Of a stretch of DNA of 64,000 bases, positions 25,829-34,825 are shown piece after piece. The notes under the pieces were generated by a model. The model searched no databases, was not told the origin of the DNA, and saw nothing but the letters and a program-made list of their open reading frames with translations. Each line of letters begins with the position of its first letter. Within the stretch, counting starts at the first letter, position 1. The translations under genes were made by a program, and so were the position numbers. Source of the stretch: Avichristensenella sp031550535 (lineage in GTDB: Bacteria > Bacillota > Clostridia > Christensenellales > Aristaeellaceae); assembly GCA_031550535.1 (NCBI GenBank), contig JAVBOM010000008.1, positions 236,379 through 300,378 of the forward strand, read 5' to 3'.

Positions 25829-26740
25829 ATGAAAAAGCAAGCGACGGCAAACAAGGAACCGAACACGACAGCGGCCCAGCTTGACGCGCTGGAAGTCCTT
25901 CCCGACATTCTCAATACGACGGAAAAACAGGAGGGGAAAATCGTTATGAACAATGTGGTTTCTATCCCCATGGCTGACAAGTTGGAAGAGCTACGGCAAA
26001 ATGCGGCAACGGCGAAACATGCCTTGTCCGTCGCGGCTCAGACGGATAGCATGAAAGCGGTTGCGGATGCGAAGAAGGACGCGGATAAAGCAGCGACGGC
26101 CTATAATGACTTTGTACTTGAAAGACTCTTTGATTCCTTCCTTACGCAAGATATGCCTATGCAAGCGGCTATTCACCAAGGTTTTTACAAGAAGATGACA
26201 ATAACCGTTCAAGAAACAAAAGAAGGACAGTCTGCCAATATCAAAATGACGGATACTGTTATCAGCATTCCGCGCTTCCTTCGCTATGCTGGCACGCGTC
26301 AGATTGCGGCGGCTTCGGATTGGTTGGAACAATTGGAAACCGTTACGTTTCAATTCGCAATCAGAGCTACGCAAGACATAGGCGGCGACGTGTCCGCCAT
26401 GCTTGCGGATTATGACTTGTCCGAAAAGGCACGCGGTATCGTCAACAAGGAAGTCAAGCCGCGCGCAAGTAGTCCAATCAGCAATACTACTTTGATAGCC
26501 AAGTTGCAAGCCGTCCTTGACGCGCTTATTCCCGAAAACACGTTGAAGCTCACTTCCCATGATTTGATGTACTTCCTTTATACATCCTTCCGCAAGGGGA
26601 AAACGCGGGGTCAGGTTGCCATGCCGCGCCTTCAGACCATGGTTGAACGGATGACCGAAGTCGCTCACGTCAGAATGCATAACCTGAAATACAGCGCGGA
26701 ATACAAAACAATTGAACGCAAGGAGGCAGCCGCCGCCTAA
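25829..26740 (+). CDS. First gene of early operon, unknown function
   Basis: The protein has 303 residues from ATG 25829 with AGGAGG upstream. The N-terminus is polar (KKQATANKEPNTTAAQLDAL). Residues 55-100 are an Ala/Lys helix (AATAKHALSVAAQTDSMKAV). The body (VLERLFDSFLTQDMPMQAAI; TDTVISIPRFLRYAGTRQIA) and C-terminus (RGQVAMPRLQTMVERMTEVA) are alpha-rich. No membrane segment. I recognise no family; it could be a nucleoid or host-takeover protein given its first position behind the strongest promoter. It ends TAA and is followed by a good terminator, so it is monocistronic. Confidence 0.65.
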   Translation: MKKQATANKEPNTTAAQLDALEVLPDILNTTEKQEGKIVMNNVVSIPMADKLEELRQNAATAKHALSVAAQTDSMKAVADAKKDADKAATAYNDFVLERLFDSFLTQDMPMQAAIHQGFYKKMTITVQETKEGQSANIKMTDTVISIPRFLRYAGTRQIAAASDWLEQLETVTFQFAIRATQDIGGDVSAMLADYDLSEKARGIVNKEVKPRASSPISNTTLIAKLQAVLDALIPENTLKLTSHDLMYFLYTSFRKGKTRGQVAMPRLQTMVERMTEVAHVRMHNLKYSAEYKTIERKEAAAA

Positions 26741-26766
26741 TCACACCATAGGAACCCATGTCAAGG

Positions 26767-26791
26767 GGCCGCCATGCGCGGCCTCTTTTTT
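26767..26791 (+). terminator. Rho-independent terminator
   Basis: GGCCGC-CATGC-GCGGCC followed by TCTTTTTT, 27 bp after the first early gene. Confidence 0.85.
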
Positions 26792-26944
26792 GTGCTGCCG
26801 TAACACAACTGCCGCCATGCGGCACCGGTCACAAGTCCGGGTAAATGTGGAGTGAGGCGCGGACGTTGCAAGAAATATATGGCCCTTTTCATTTGTGCTG
26901 ATACCTGCTATACTTTTGGTAACAACACAATGTGAGAGGGCAGT

Positions 26945-27379
26945 ATGGCACCCACGAAAAAAACAGAGAGTGATTACAGGAGTTCCATAAAAATCTACAC
27001 ACGCGAATCTGTGAAGGTTCGTCGGGAATGGGAATTCCACGAACACGCCAAGAAAGCAGCACAGGCAGCGGGAAGCGACAGCACAAACGGATTTCTGATT
27101 CAAGCAATTGTGGAGGCTGCCACCTACCATGGTGTCACCTTTGATAAAGGCCCCTTCCTGAACATCGACAAATACACGCCGGAAGCCCGCTTCCTGCTTG
27201 TGGCAGAGGAAGTCAGCGGCAGTCAATCCACGCATTGGTTTACGACCGCCGACGAGCTACGGGTATACTGCGCCCAGCATGACGGTCTCAAGGTCATCAC
27301 GGCGCGGGAAGTTTGCTGGTGCAGGGATGTAGACCTCAACCCTGACGCCGGTCAAACCGACGCCGCCGACATGGAGTAG
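26945..27379 (+). CDS. Small DNA-binding-like protein (RHH-type character)
   Basis: The protein has 144 residues. The N-terminal 50 residues (SSIKIYTRESVKVRREWEFH; AKKAAQAAGSDSTNGFLIQA) look like a ribbon-helix-helix or Arc-type protein: a beta strand then two helices. The C-terminal half (GGPFLNIDKYTPEARFLLVA-like segment to REVCWCRDVDLNPDAG) is unassigned. The stop is TAG, followed within six codons by TAA, so suppression would add only PTAES. A possible regulator at the head of the early region; a terminator follows. Confidence 0.55.
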   Translation: MAPTKKTESDYRSSIKIYTRESVKVRREWEFHEHAKKAAQAAGSDSTNGFLIQAIVEAATYHGVTFDKGPFLNIDKYTPEARFLLVAEEVSGSQSTHWFTTADELRVYCAQHDGLKVITAREVCWCRDVDLNPDAGQTDAADME

Positions 27380-27403
27380 CCAACAGCAGAATCATAACCA
27401 TTG

Positions 27404-27430
27404 AGCGTCCGAGCAATCGGGCGCTTTTTG
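27404..27430 (+). terminator. Rho-independent terminator
   Basis: AGCGTCCGA-GCAA-TCGGGCGCT followed by TTTTT; one G-T pair in the stem. Confidence 0.8.
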
Positions 27431-27595
27431 TGTACCAGAAATTGGCAGGACGGTAGCACCGCCACACCCTGACGCGACACTAATTGCGAAAGCACCACTG
27501 TTTTTACGGCGATGAAAGCCAATGCTGAGAAAAATCTGTCAACCAGTGTTACAAACGCCATCCAAATCACGCCTATTATTGATGGGGGGAGTTCT

Positions 27596-27901
27596 ATGCT
27601 TATACGGTATTTCGCTGCGTCCCTGATCCTCAGCATCGCCTTGTCCACGGGCATGTGGAACGATGCGCACCTGTACCGCAACGGCCTGCTGCTCGTTGAG
27701 GTCGCTGATGTGACCATCACTGAGGATGAGGGCGACGGCAGGCTGGGCGGGTACGACGCCGCAAAGGGCTGGTACGCTGCCTACGACACGCAGGACGGCT
27801 ACAATCTCGGCGACCGCGTGCTGTCAGTGTTCGTCTACAACCCGGCAACGAACCTGCTGGACGATGTGCTCTACAGGTACGATATTCCGATTAAGAAGTG
27901 A
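27596..27901 (+). CDS. Small exported protein
   Basis: The protein has 101 residues from ATG 27596 (GGGGGGAG upstream, preferred to the in-frame 27512). An N-terminal hydrophobic signal or anchor (MLIRYFAASLILSIALSTGM) is followed by a soluble domain (NDAHLYRNGLLLVEVADVTI; NPATNLLDDVLYRYDIPIKK). Probably exported or membrane-anchored. Function is unknown. It ends TGA, 6 bp before the next gene. Confidence 0.5.
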   Translation: MLIRYFAASLILSIALSTGMWNDAHLYRNGLLLVEVADVTITEDEGDGRLGGYDAAKGWYAAYDTQDGYNLGDRVLSVFVYNPATNLLDDVLYRYDIPIKK

Positions 27902-27907
27902 ACTGAA

Positions 27908-28099
27908 ATGGCAAACACCCCTCCAGAAATCGCCATCGTACAGAAAGACGGCAAGATTCTGTCCGTGTACTCAACGCAGCCAATGACACGCGTGTTCATC
28001 GTTGAACACGACAAACAGCGACCGACCAATGCTGACATTGAGCAACGGAATGAAGCCATACGGCGTATTGGGGACAAGGATATGTACGGGGTGTATTGA
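27908..28099 (+). CDS. Small early protein, unknown
   Basis: The protein has 63 residues (ANTPPEIAIVQKDGKILSVY; MTRVFIVEHDKQRPTNADIE). Short two-strand-plus-helix proteins like this occur widely in plasmid-like accessory regions; function unknown. Its TGA overlaps the ATG of the next gene. Confidence 0.55.
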   Translation: MANTPPEIAIVQKDGKILSVYSTQPMTRVFIVEHDKQRPTNADIEQRNEAIRRIGDKDMYGVY

Positions 28100-28776
28100 T
28101 GCTACAGGAATTAAGCAATGCGGGAAAATTCCAAGAATGGAGGAGCAACATGCTCTACGATACTGTGATAACCAAGCTGGAAATGTCCGATGGCTACAAA
28201 GCACTGGATAATTTGGGTCTGCGGACAATCAGCAAAAATCTTGGTATTCGCGGACGGTTCGATATCAGCGCGAATGACATGCTCGACTTACTCGCGGGCA
28301 TGATCTCAACCCTTGGCGCAGAGGACAGCGACAACTATTTGACTGCCTGGGTTTGGGAAGGAGTGGTTCATTTCAAGCTGATGTGGTATCTCAGGTTCCT
28401 GGGTGATGATGTGTTGATGGCACGCCAGAAAATTACCGTACCTGTCAGCTTGGTTGAACGCGCGCTCAATGGAGAAAAGATCACCCATGTCGATTTCAGG
28501 AAACCACCACTTGCAAAACTGGATTTCTCCCGTGCCGGGGATGCAATCAAACAGATCCAGGCAGACAAGCACCTGCGGCGTGCTTTCGTGAAAATCATAA
28601 AAGCCAGCCGCTGGCGCGGGAAGGATGTCAGATTCTATCGCGAAGGGGGGCGTTATGACTTCTTCTATAGAAACGCAGGTATCGGAGAAAAGTGTGGTGG
28701 AGTGTGCCTGGAGCAATTGCAAATGCACACTCGCTCAGGCATTTATCCCTATTGGCGATATGGCGTTCACACATAA
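28099..28776 (+). CDS. Early phage protein, unknown
   Basis: The protein has 225 residues from ATG 28099, overlapping the previous stop by one base. It is mostly helical (YDTVITKLEMSDGYKALDNL; SANDMLDLLAGMISTLGAED; KIIKASRWRGKDVRFYREGG) and ends WRYGVHT. The Cys pair near the end (EKCGGVCLEQ) is unexplained. I see no catalytic motif. It ends TAA and is followed by an AGGAGGGG serving the next, interrupted gene. Confidence 0.5.
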   Translation: MLQELSNAGKFQEWRSNMLYDTVITKLEMSDGYKALDNLGLRTISKNLGIRGRFDISANDMLDLLAGMISTLGAEDSDNYLTAWVWEGVVHFKLMWYLRFLGDDVLMARQKITVPVSLVERALNGEKITHVDFRKPPLAKLDFSRAGDAIKQIQADKHLRRAFVKIIKASRWRGKDVRFYREGGRYDFFYRNAGIGEKCGGVCLEQLQMHTRSGIYPYWRYGVHT

Positions 28777-28819
28777 GGGAGATCTATCAAAGATTGATTA
28801 TTAAGTAGGAGGGGATTCC

Positions 28820-29059
28820 TTGTTACGCATGCTATACAACTATCTCAGGCAGTGCCGGTGTAACCACGATTTCGTGTTACTGGACTCGTATACGGTTCTG
28901 GGCGAATGGGACCGCCCGCGCAATTCCTAATATGTCTACCGCTGTCGGAACTGTGGATATGTCAGAAGGATCGGGGTGCGCGAAGTTATCGCCTCCTTCT
29001 TCATGCTCATCCAGCACGTTCTCACGGAAAACGGCCTCAAGCTGGCGGATGCTGGTTGA
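28820..29059 (+). pseudogene. Zinc-ribbon ORF interrupted by in-frame TAA
   Basis: TTG 28820 follows AGGAGGGG. The frame reads QCRCNHDFVLLDSYTVLGEW, DRPRNS, then TAA (28928-28930), and continues YVYRCRNCGYVRRIGVREVI to TGA 29059. The two Cys pairs (C-x-C before, C-x-x-C after) form a zinc ribbon only if both halves are joined, so the TAA breaks a formerly intact gene of about 79 codons. The CUA tRNA would not decode TAA. Confidence 0.5.
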
Positions 29060-29096
29060 TACAGGCGCACTACAAGCATCAGGAGGTGAACGCCCG

Positions 29097-29777
29097 TTGA
29101 AGGAACTGAAGCATGAATACCCAGGCGGATGGAAGCAGGCTGACGATAACCGCTACCAATACGTCCGCAAGGTCGGCCCCCTCGCGTATGAACTGATCGA
29201 GTACACCACACACGACCCGGAAACCGAGCTTTTCAACGTCATCACAGACACGATCTGTCTGACGGATGTCTCGAAAGAGAGCTTGGAATCGTGCCTTGGC
29301 TACTACCACTATGATGGGTATGTCGCCCTTGTCAAGGAGTATGGCGATATGGCGGGCCAAGTGGCGGCGGAATGCCTCTTTGAGTCCGACAACAACTACC
29401 GCGATAATGCGATCTGCGAAGCTGTCAGCGAGGATGAAGCCATCGAAGCCATCGAGCGGTACATCCTGGAACACAGTGAACCGGCTGCCCCCATCATCAT
29501 CACGGTGGAAGCGTTGGCAGCCAAAGCGGCAAAACTCATTGTCGGCCACCAACTTACTTTCTACACCGAAGAAGACGGTGACGCATACGGCATCGCCCGC
29601 ATCAAGCACTTTGACGCGGAAATGTTGATCCTGAACTACTACGGCGGCGGATGCCCCTACATTATCGACCTGGAATGGGCGCAGGATACCGACCTCATTC
29701 CAGCAATCCTCCATGGCCTCAAGGACTACTGCGAATACCACGCAATCGCCACCATCTACATGCACAAGGGGGTCTAA
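29097..29777 (+). CDS. Early protein, unknown (acidic)
   Basis: The protein has 226 residues from TTG 29097, chosen because AGGAGG sits 9 nt upstream; the longer frame has no ribosome-binding site. It is acidic with Tyr/Glu-rich stretches (TTHDPETELFNVITDTICLT; DEAIEAIERYILEHSEPAAP). A C-terminal module (TVEALAAKAAKLIVGHQLTF; LNYYGGGCPYIIDLEWAQDT) may be a small beta domain. No family recognised. It ends TAA. Confidence 0.5.
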   Translation: MKELKHEYPGGWKQADDNRYQYVRKVGPLAYELIEYTTHDPETELFNVITDTICLTDVSKESLESCLGYYHYDGYVALVKEYGDMAGQVAAECLFESDNNYRDNAICEAVSEDEAIEAIERYILEHSEPAAPIIITVEALAAKAAKLIVGHQLTFYTEEDGDAYGIARIKHFDAEMLILNYYGGGCPYIIDLEWAQDTDLIPAILHGLKDYCEYHAIATIYMHKGV

Positions 29778-29817
29778 TGCGTGCATACGTCCACGGAAGA
29801 AAGGGAGGCCACTCAAT

Positions 29818-30693
29818 TTGAAAAGAAGAGCTTGTGGGAATGGATTTTGGATAGCAGGTGAAGAACCGCATCCAATGATAAGGGAGGATGTCGAAAAAGG
29901 CAGCTATATTCTGTTCGAGATTATCTTTATAGCTGATTATGTTATCGATGACGAAGCCCATGCTCGTGTTCATCGCTTTGAAGGACCTGTCAAGTACGTT
30001 CCCTGTCTGCATATTACCAAGTGGAAACCAACTGGCTTTGGCAGTTGTCTTTTCAATATGACCGACTCAGGCCCTTACATTCCGTTGGGCGAACCGGTTG
30101 TGCGCAAAGAAGTACGCATTTTGCAGGAAATAACTCATTCACTTACGCCAGCAAGATTGACCGAGTATCTTAATCAATCGATGCCAGAACCTGTCGTAAG
30201 GAGCGCCCGCAATCTTGCTCGCACTGCGGTAGAGCAAACAACACAGAAAGGACCAGAAACCATGCCACAAACCACACAGGAGGCGTACTGCCAGTATTTA
30301 AAGAGCTGGGCAGATTCTCATTCCGACATCGCCTTTGATGGCTGTACACCGGCATGCTTCGATGAATGGGCAACCAACGAACGCACTGAAATCCCCGAAG
30401 CGCTGCTCACAGCGTACACAATCCAGATTGCCTATGCGGGGCAAGAAACGCCCATCAACGATACTGCCGTGCTGTTTCTCCCCGATGCAGTCACGCCCGC
30501 CACCCTGCGCCGCGCAATCGACTTGGGCATGAATGAATGCACACATTATGAACCTGAAGACAACGCGGATGTTGTCACATCGACCGGCCAAATGCTCGAT
30601 CAGCTTGCCGATAGGCTCGGCGGAAGCTGGAAATATGCCGACATTTTCGGAGCCATTGTGGTCGACGAATATAATGTCCGCAAGTTTTCATAA
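29818..30693 (+). CDS. Early protein, possibly a fusion of two small proteins
   Basis: The protein has 291 residues from TTG 29818 (GGGAGG upstream). The first 145 residues (KRRACGNGFWIAGEEPHPMI; VHRFEGPVKYVPCLHITKWK) and the last 143, from MPQTTQEAYCQYLKSWADSH, look like separate units. An internal ATG at 30262 has AAAGGA at 9 nt, so the second unit may also be made alone; its PACFDEWATNE segment is the type found as stand-alone small plasmid or phage proteins. Unknown function. It ends TAA. Confidence 0.45.
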   Translation: MKRRACGNGFWIAGEEPHPMIREDVEKGSYILFEIIFIADYVIDDEAHARVHRFEGPVKYVPCLHITKWKPTGFGSCLFNMTDSGPYIPLGEPVVRKEVRILQEITHSLTPARLTEYLNQSMPEPVVRSARNLARTAVEQTTQKGPETMPQTTQEAYCQYLKSWADSHSDIAFDGCTPACFDEWATNERTEIPEALLTAYTIQIAYAGQETPINDTAVLFLPDAVTPATLRRAIDLGMNECTHYEPEDNADVVTSTGQMLDQLADRLGGSWKYADIFGAIVVDEYNVRKFS

Positions 30694-30725
30694 AGCGACA
30701 TATAAGAAGAGAAGGGAGAACACAC

Positions 30726-30974
30726 ATGTTACACACTAACCTCAAGTATGATGACCCTGCCGGCGTATATGCGCTGGATAAAGACGGCAATAAGTGGTTC
30801 CTCCATTACCAACAGTGCCGTGGCGGCTCACTCCCGGACGGAGAAATCGTCCGGATAACAGGGTTTCGCTTTTTGCAAACCTCCGAGGTCGCGGGTGAAA
30901 ACCTCTTGTACTATTACCGCGACGTAGACGATGCGTACCATCATGATGTCATGTACGGGAGCCACACCAAATGA
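30726..30974 (+). CDS. Small early protein, unknown
   Basis: The protein has 82 residues (HTNLKYDDPAGVYALDKDGN; QTSEVAGENLLYYYRDVDDA). Tyr-rich and mostly beta in character. A good AAGGGAG site precedes the ATG. Its stop overlaps the next start by 4 bp, so it is co-translated with the DpnD/PcfM-like gene. No function assigned. Confidence 0.55.
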   Translation: MLHTNLKYDDPAGVYALDKDGNKWFLHYQQCRGGSLPDGEIVRITGFRFLQTSEVAGENLLYYYRDVDDAYHHDVMYGSHTK

Positions 30975-31660
30975 ACGAGATGTACAAAGTGCAGATCCAA
31001 GAAATCCTCACCCTGACCGTCGAAATTGAGGCAAAATCCCCTCAACAAGCCCTCGCCACCGTTTCCGAACAGCACCTCAACGGCAAGTATGAGGGCAAGA
31101 TGATCGATGACGTTCAGTTCCATCTCCTGGGCAATGAGGAATCCGAGGGCGCAACTGAGCGAACCACAGAAGATCCGGCCAGTATATCCTTTCCGCTTTC
31201 CGGCGGCACGCGCATTGTAGCCCAACTGTGCGGCGATGCCGAGTGCCCCGGCATGGAAGCCGGCTGGTCCAGCATCGACATCGTTGCCGAGTATCCAAAT
31301 GGCGGCTGTGAAAACTTGTGCTGCGTCGATGTTTCCCTGCCGTACATCATAACCCATGGTGCCGAATCAACAGGCTACAACAGGCTTCGTGTAATGGCGT
31401 TCCTTCCGGGGGAAGAAGACCCAGCAGTCACCCTCGAACCTCTGTCGCACCGCTCTATCTGGCCGTCTTTTGCCGATGGCACATACACCATCAATGTGCG
31501 GGACGAGGATCGCAATGTCGTCGTCCCGATTGAGGAATCCAACTTTCAGACACTGGAACAGGTGTCTCGAAAGATTCAGGAAATCTTCAATGAATCACCA
31601 CACATCGTCTGGACAAAGCTCGCCCTAGCGGAAGCAAGCGGAAAGGAGCCGCCCCAATGA
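30971..31660 (+). CDS. DpnD/PcfM-like N-terminal domain protein
   Basis: The protein has 229 residues. The first 55 (YKVQIQEILTLTVEIEAKSP, then QQALATVSEQHLNGKY) match the DpnD/PcfM-like pattern, a small alpha/beta domain found in plasmid and ICE accessory genes. The remaining 170 residues (SFPLSGGTRIVAQLCGDAEC; TINVRDEDRNVVVPIEESNF) are unassigned. It lies in a run of overlapping small genes and overlaps the next start by 4 bp. No TAG; ends TGA. Confidence 0.55.
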   Translation: MNEMYKVQIQEILTLTVEIEAKSPQQALATVSEQHLNGKYEGKMIDDVQFHLLGNEESEGATERTTEDPASISFPLSGGTRIVAQLCGDAECPGMEAGWSSIDIVAEYPNGGCENLCCVDVSLPYIITHGAESTGYNRLRVMAFLPGEEDPAVTLEPLSHRSIWPSFADGTYTINVRDEDRNVVVPIEESNFQTLEQVSRKIQEIFNESPHIVWTKLALAEASGKEPPQ

Positions 31661-32385
31661 GCACCCCCAACCACTACATGTACCTCTATGGCCTGACTCC
31701 CATGAAGGCAGGCGCCGCCGCGAAGCAGTTGAACAAACTGATCCGGTACAACAACCGGGTATCGGACTACGCCGCGTACATCGCTTTTCGTATTCAGGAA
31801 GGGTCACTGCCACAGGCGAAGCGATTTGCAAACTACGGCAACAACAAAATCACCTACTGCCTGACGGAACCGGATGGCACTTACTACGTTATCAACAAAA
31901 ACCAGTACGATTTCGCTGTCTATCTGCTGGGGCAGGGCGCTACCACGCCTGAGCGTCAAGCGGAGTTGATTGCCGAAGAAAACCAGCGCATCGCCGATGC
32001 CGCCGAAGCGGAAGCCAGAGCCAACAAAGAAAAAGAGGATGAAGCGACGCGGCGTCTGGCAGACCGAAAGGCTTTCAATGAGTGGCTGGATCGGGAAACC
32101 GCCGCCTACCCCGACAACTGGAAGAAGCAAATCATTGTGAATGAGTTTTCCAAACTGAAGTGCGGCTACTGCCTCCGCCATCTCAGTCTGGCCGTTCTCA
32201 TCGACAACATTGACCACCCTGGGGTGCGCGATGAACTTATTTCCTGCCTTCACATCGGCAACCAAACATCCAAGCGCGCCTTTGGCCTCATCACAGGCAT
32301 TCCGCTGCCATCCGCCAACCGCGACACCTTTGCGCTCCTTCGCAGTATCTCCTCTGCGGACTTCAAGCAGCCTCTGGCAAGGTGA
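31657..32385 (+). CDS. Early protein with coiled-coil segment, unknown
   Basis: The protein has 242 residues. A globular N-terminus (YGLTPMKAGAAAKQLNKLIR; QYDFAVYLLGQGATTPERQA) leads into a charged helix around residues 105-145 (IAEENQRIADAAEAEARANK, then EKEDEATRRLADRKAFNEWL), followed by a helical C-terminus with a CGYC pair. No motif for an enzyme. Ends TGA. Confidence 0.5.
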   Translation: MSTPNHYMYLYGLTPMKAGAAAKQLNKLIRYNNRVSDYAAYIAFRIQEGSLPQAKRFANYGNNKITYCLTEPDGTYYVINKNQYDFAVYLLGQGATTPERQAELIAEENQRIADAAEAEARANKEKEDEATRRLADRKAFNEWLDRETAAYPDNWKKQIIVNEFSKLKCGYCLRHLSLAVLIDNIDHPGVRDELISCLHIGNQTSKRAFGLITGIPLPSANRDTFALLRSISSADFKQPLAR

Positions 32386-32469
32386 CTGCTGCTCAATATC
32401 TGCGGTTCATTTACTTATATCACACTAGGCGGTTTGCATTGCAGACCGCTGATATTTTGGAGGACAGAA

Positions 32470-33219
32470 ATGAAGTTCGACATCCCCATCAAATACTCGG
32501 AACCCTACTTGCCGCCCCGGTGTAGGAAATATCGTTACCGCGAGGCCGAGGATATAATCTCCGTCGATGTGGAAGAGGCGCGCGAGACGGACGCACCCAT
32601 CGCCTTTGAAGTTGATACCTATCGTGAAAAGGTCATCCTCCACCTCTACAAAGACAAGCTCTGGCGGGCAGTCATGTGGAACGAAATGTGTTGCGGCAAA
32701 GAAGGCTTATTCCCGCTCAACCAACTCCGGGACACACTCCGCTATCGTGTTTGCCCATCCCGCTATAGCAGGGAGGAAGTAGTCTCCAGTATCCAGGAGG
32801 CAGCGCAATGCTTCCTGCTTCTGGATGGAAAGGTGTACCGTCCCGGCAGCGAACCGCGTTACGTCGTTATGACTTTTGGCCTCGGTCATAACCATGGCGG
32901 CACGTCTCTCATGGTTGATTATTTCTACAACTCCAACATCAGCCACAAAGCCTACTTCACCGCACTCCAAAGGGATGAGGCCATTCAGGCCGCGAAAGAA
33001 ACGGCGCTCCGCCGTGGCGACACGAACGACGCTGACAGTATCGGCACAGCCTACAACATCAGGGTGCTGCTGCCGGATCAGGTCAAGTGCAACCCCGCCG
33101 CCGAGCACGGTGACGGCGACCCCTTCCTGAACAAGCTCCACGCTTTGACCGAAATCGCCCCTAGCGTGGATATTGCGGCAGCCTTGGTGATTTGCGAAAC
33201 CTTGAGCACCGACAGATGA
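32470..33219 (+). CDS. Early protein, unknown (paralog-like to 36.6-kb gene)
   Basis: The protein has 249 residues from ATG 32470 (GGAGGAC upstream). Its plan parallels the protein at 36568-37419: a start of the type DIPIKYSEPYLPPRCRKYRY, a central DGKVYRPGSEPRYVVMTFGL with TYVYL/RYVVM-like strand, and a late NIRVLLPDQVKCNPAAEHGD resembling IIVHMPEQVRLNPLQDL in the other protein. The two are probably distant paralogs. Function unknown. Ends TGA. Confidence 0.5.
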   Translation: MKFDIPIKYSEPYLPPRCRKYRYREAEDIISVDVEEARETDAPIAFEVDTYREKVILHLYKDKLWRAVMWNEMCCGKEGLFPLNQLRDTLRYRVCPSRYSREEVVSSIQEAAQCFLLLDGKVYRPGSEPRYVVMTFGLGHNHGGTSLMVDYFYNSNISHKAYFTALQRDEAIQAAKETALRRGDTNDADSIGTAYNIRVLLPDQVKCNPAAEHGDGDPFLNKLHALTEIAPSVDIAAALVICETLSTDR

Positions 33220-33268
33220 AGCGCCAACCCCGAGTGCTCCAAACGAAATTACTAGGAGGACATACGCC

Positions 33269-34174
33269 ATGGATAACCCCATCAACGAGGATGCCGCCCG
33301 CCGAGCCCACGCCGCCTACAGCATGCGCGAGTACCAGTCCGGTTCCGCCACCAGTGAGTTCAATGCCAGCATGGCCGAAGCCAAAGCCATTGCGGATCAG
33401 CAAAAGAAGCGTACCGATCCGCGCCATCACGCAAAGATTGACCGCCTTCTCGCTCGCTATTACTCCAAGATGGCTGAACACACCAACGCTGGCTTCGCCA
33501 TCGAGAGTAGGTACCCGTCCGTGCTTCTCACCGGTGGCTCTGGCTTCTCCAACCGCAAGAAAGACAAGCAGAATGATAGGCGCAGCAATCATATGCAGCA
33601 ATATGACGAAATTCAAGGGCTGCTGGATAAGATCCGCTCCACCGGCATGGGCGGCATCAACTCCGACGATGACGACGCCGTAGATCGCCTCAAGATCAAC
33701 TTGGAGAAACGTACCGTGCTCCAGGAGAACATGAAGGCGGCCAACGCCTATTACCGCAAGCACAAAACCTGCCATGGCTGCCCCGTGTTTACCCCGGAAA
33801 ACGCAGCAAAGATGGATAAGATGATCGAAGAATCTTCATGGGGTGAGAAGCAGCCCTACCCGTCTTTCACCACCACAAACAACGGCGCTGAGATTCGCCG
33901 CCTCAAGCAGCGTATCGCGACCCTTGAGAAAAAGGCCGGCACCGAGTACCACGGCTGGTCCTTCGCCGGCAGCCGCGTTGAGATCAACAAAGAGGCGAAC
34001 CGCATCCGCATCTTCTTTGATGGCAAGATCTGCGATGCCGAGTACGCAACGCTGCGCCAAAACGCGTTCATTTGGGCCCCGTCCATCAAAGCGTTCCAGC
34101 GCAAGCTCACAAACAACGCCCTGTATGCAGCCCGCCGAATCGCGTTCATTCAGCCGGCGCGGGATGAACTGTGA
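33269..34174 (+). CDS. Conserved plasmid/phage protein with KKEKQN-type motif
   Basis: The protein has 301 residues (TAGGAGG upstream of ATG 33269). SVLLTGGSGFSNRKKDKQND is a hallmark segment I associate with a widespread accessory-element family (helical N-terminus, then HKTCHGCPVFTPENAAKMDK, then a C-terminal beta domain RVEINKEANRIRIFFDGKIC ending with NAFIWAPSIKAFQRKL). Members occur beside ArdC- and PcfJ-type genes; activity is unknown. No TAG; ends TGA. Confidence 0.6.
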   Translation: MDNPINEDAARRAHAAYSMREYQSGSATSEFNASMAEAKAIADQQKKRTDPRHHAKIDRLLARYYSKMAEHTNAGFAIESRYPSVLLTGGSGFSNRKKDKQNDRRSNHMQQYDEIQGLLDKIRSTGMGGINSDDDDAVDRLKINLEKRTVLQENMKAANAYYRKHKTCHGCPVFTPENAAKMDKMIEESSWGEKQPYPSFTTTNNGAEIRRLKQRIATLEKKAGTEYHGWSFAGSRVEINKEANRIRIFFDGKICDAEYATLRQNAFIWAPSIKAFQRKLTNNALYAARRIAFIQPARDEL

Positions 34175-34190
34175 AAGGAGTGAAGCAACA

Positions 34191-34754
34191 ATGTACCCAG
34201 GTTACAGCGAACACATATCAGTACGGCTGGGCACTGAAACGTTCGTAATCGCGACAAACACTTATGCGGAGTATCCGTACATGGTGTATACAGTCTCCCG
34301 GGCACAAGGGGATAGCGAAGTGAACAAGGACTGTGTAGCCGGCGATGATTACCTTGACGTTTTCCACCTCTTTGTTACACGGCTCGCGATGCACTTGGAG
34401 TTCCTTGATGCGGAAAGTGCGCTACAGCAGAACGGTCATACCATGCTAACCGCTGCCGATTGCATACCCGATGGCCTGAAGCAGGACCTGAAAGGGGAGC
34501 TCATCGTTATCAAGCCGGAATGCTTGTTGCCGGAGTACCAAACCGCCCTCTATCAACTCCGCCTTGGCGTCGGAGGCTTCGGGTGCAACCCGGATGCCCG
34601 TGGCAGTGCCGTCATTTGCCAGAACCTCATCGACCGAGGTGTCAGCCGATTCGAGCGCAGCGACATTGCCGGCATCATCGACCCCGCCAAAACCCCACAG
34701 TGGGCTTTGGACAAGCTGTCTGCCCGCCAACCCAGCGATACCACTCAAGACTGA
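34191..34754 (+). CDS. Conserved accessory-element protein, unknown
   Basis: The protein has 187 residues from ATG 34191 (AAAGGAG upstream). It has two halves, HISVRLGTETFVIATNTYAE and LYQLRLGVGGFGCNPDARGS, the second with a Gly-rich loop and SRFERSDIAGIID. That second part recalls small domains found in plasmid proteins next to antirestriction genes. No catalytic residues identified. Ends TGA. Confidence 0.5.
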   Translation: MYPGYSEHISVRLGTETFVIATNTYAEYPYMVYTVSRAQGDSEVNKDCVAGDDYLDVFHLFVTRLAMHLEFLDAESALQQNGHTMLTAADCIPDGLKQDLKGELIVIKPECLLPEYQTALYQLRLGVGGFGCNPDARGSAVICQNLIDRGVSRFERSDIAGIIDPAKTPQWALDKLSARQPSDTTQD

Positions 34755-34825
34755 CCTATTCAAAATCAAGATAGCGGCGGCCATGCTCCATGCTGGCCGC
34801 CGTATTCGCGAAAGGCGGTGTCCCC

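Noticed and set aside
28932..29096. Upstream extension of the 29097 gene to 28932
   Set aside because: The extension overlaps the interrupted zinc-ribbon frame and lacks a ribosome-binding site, whereas TTG 29097 has AGGAGG.
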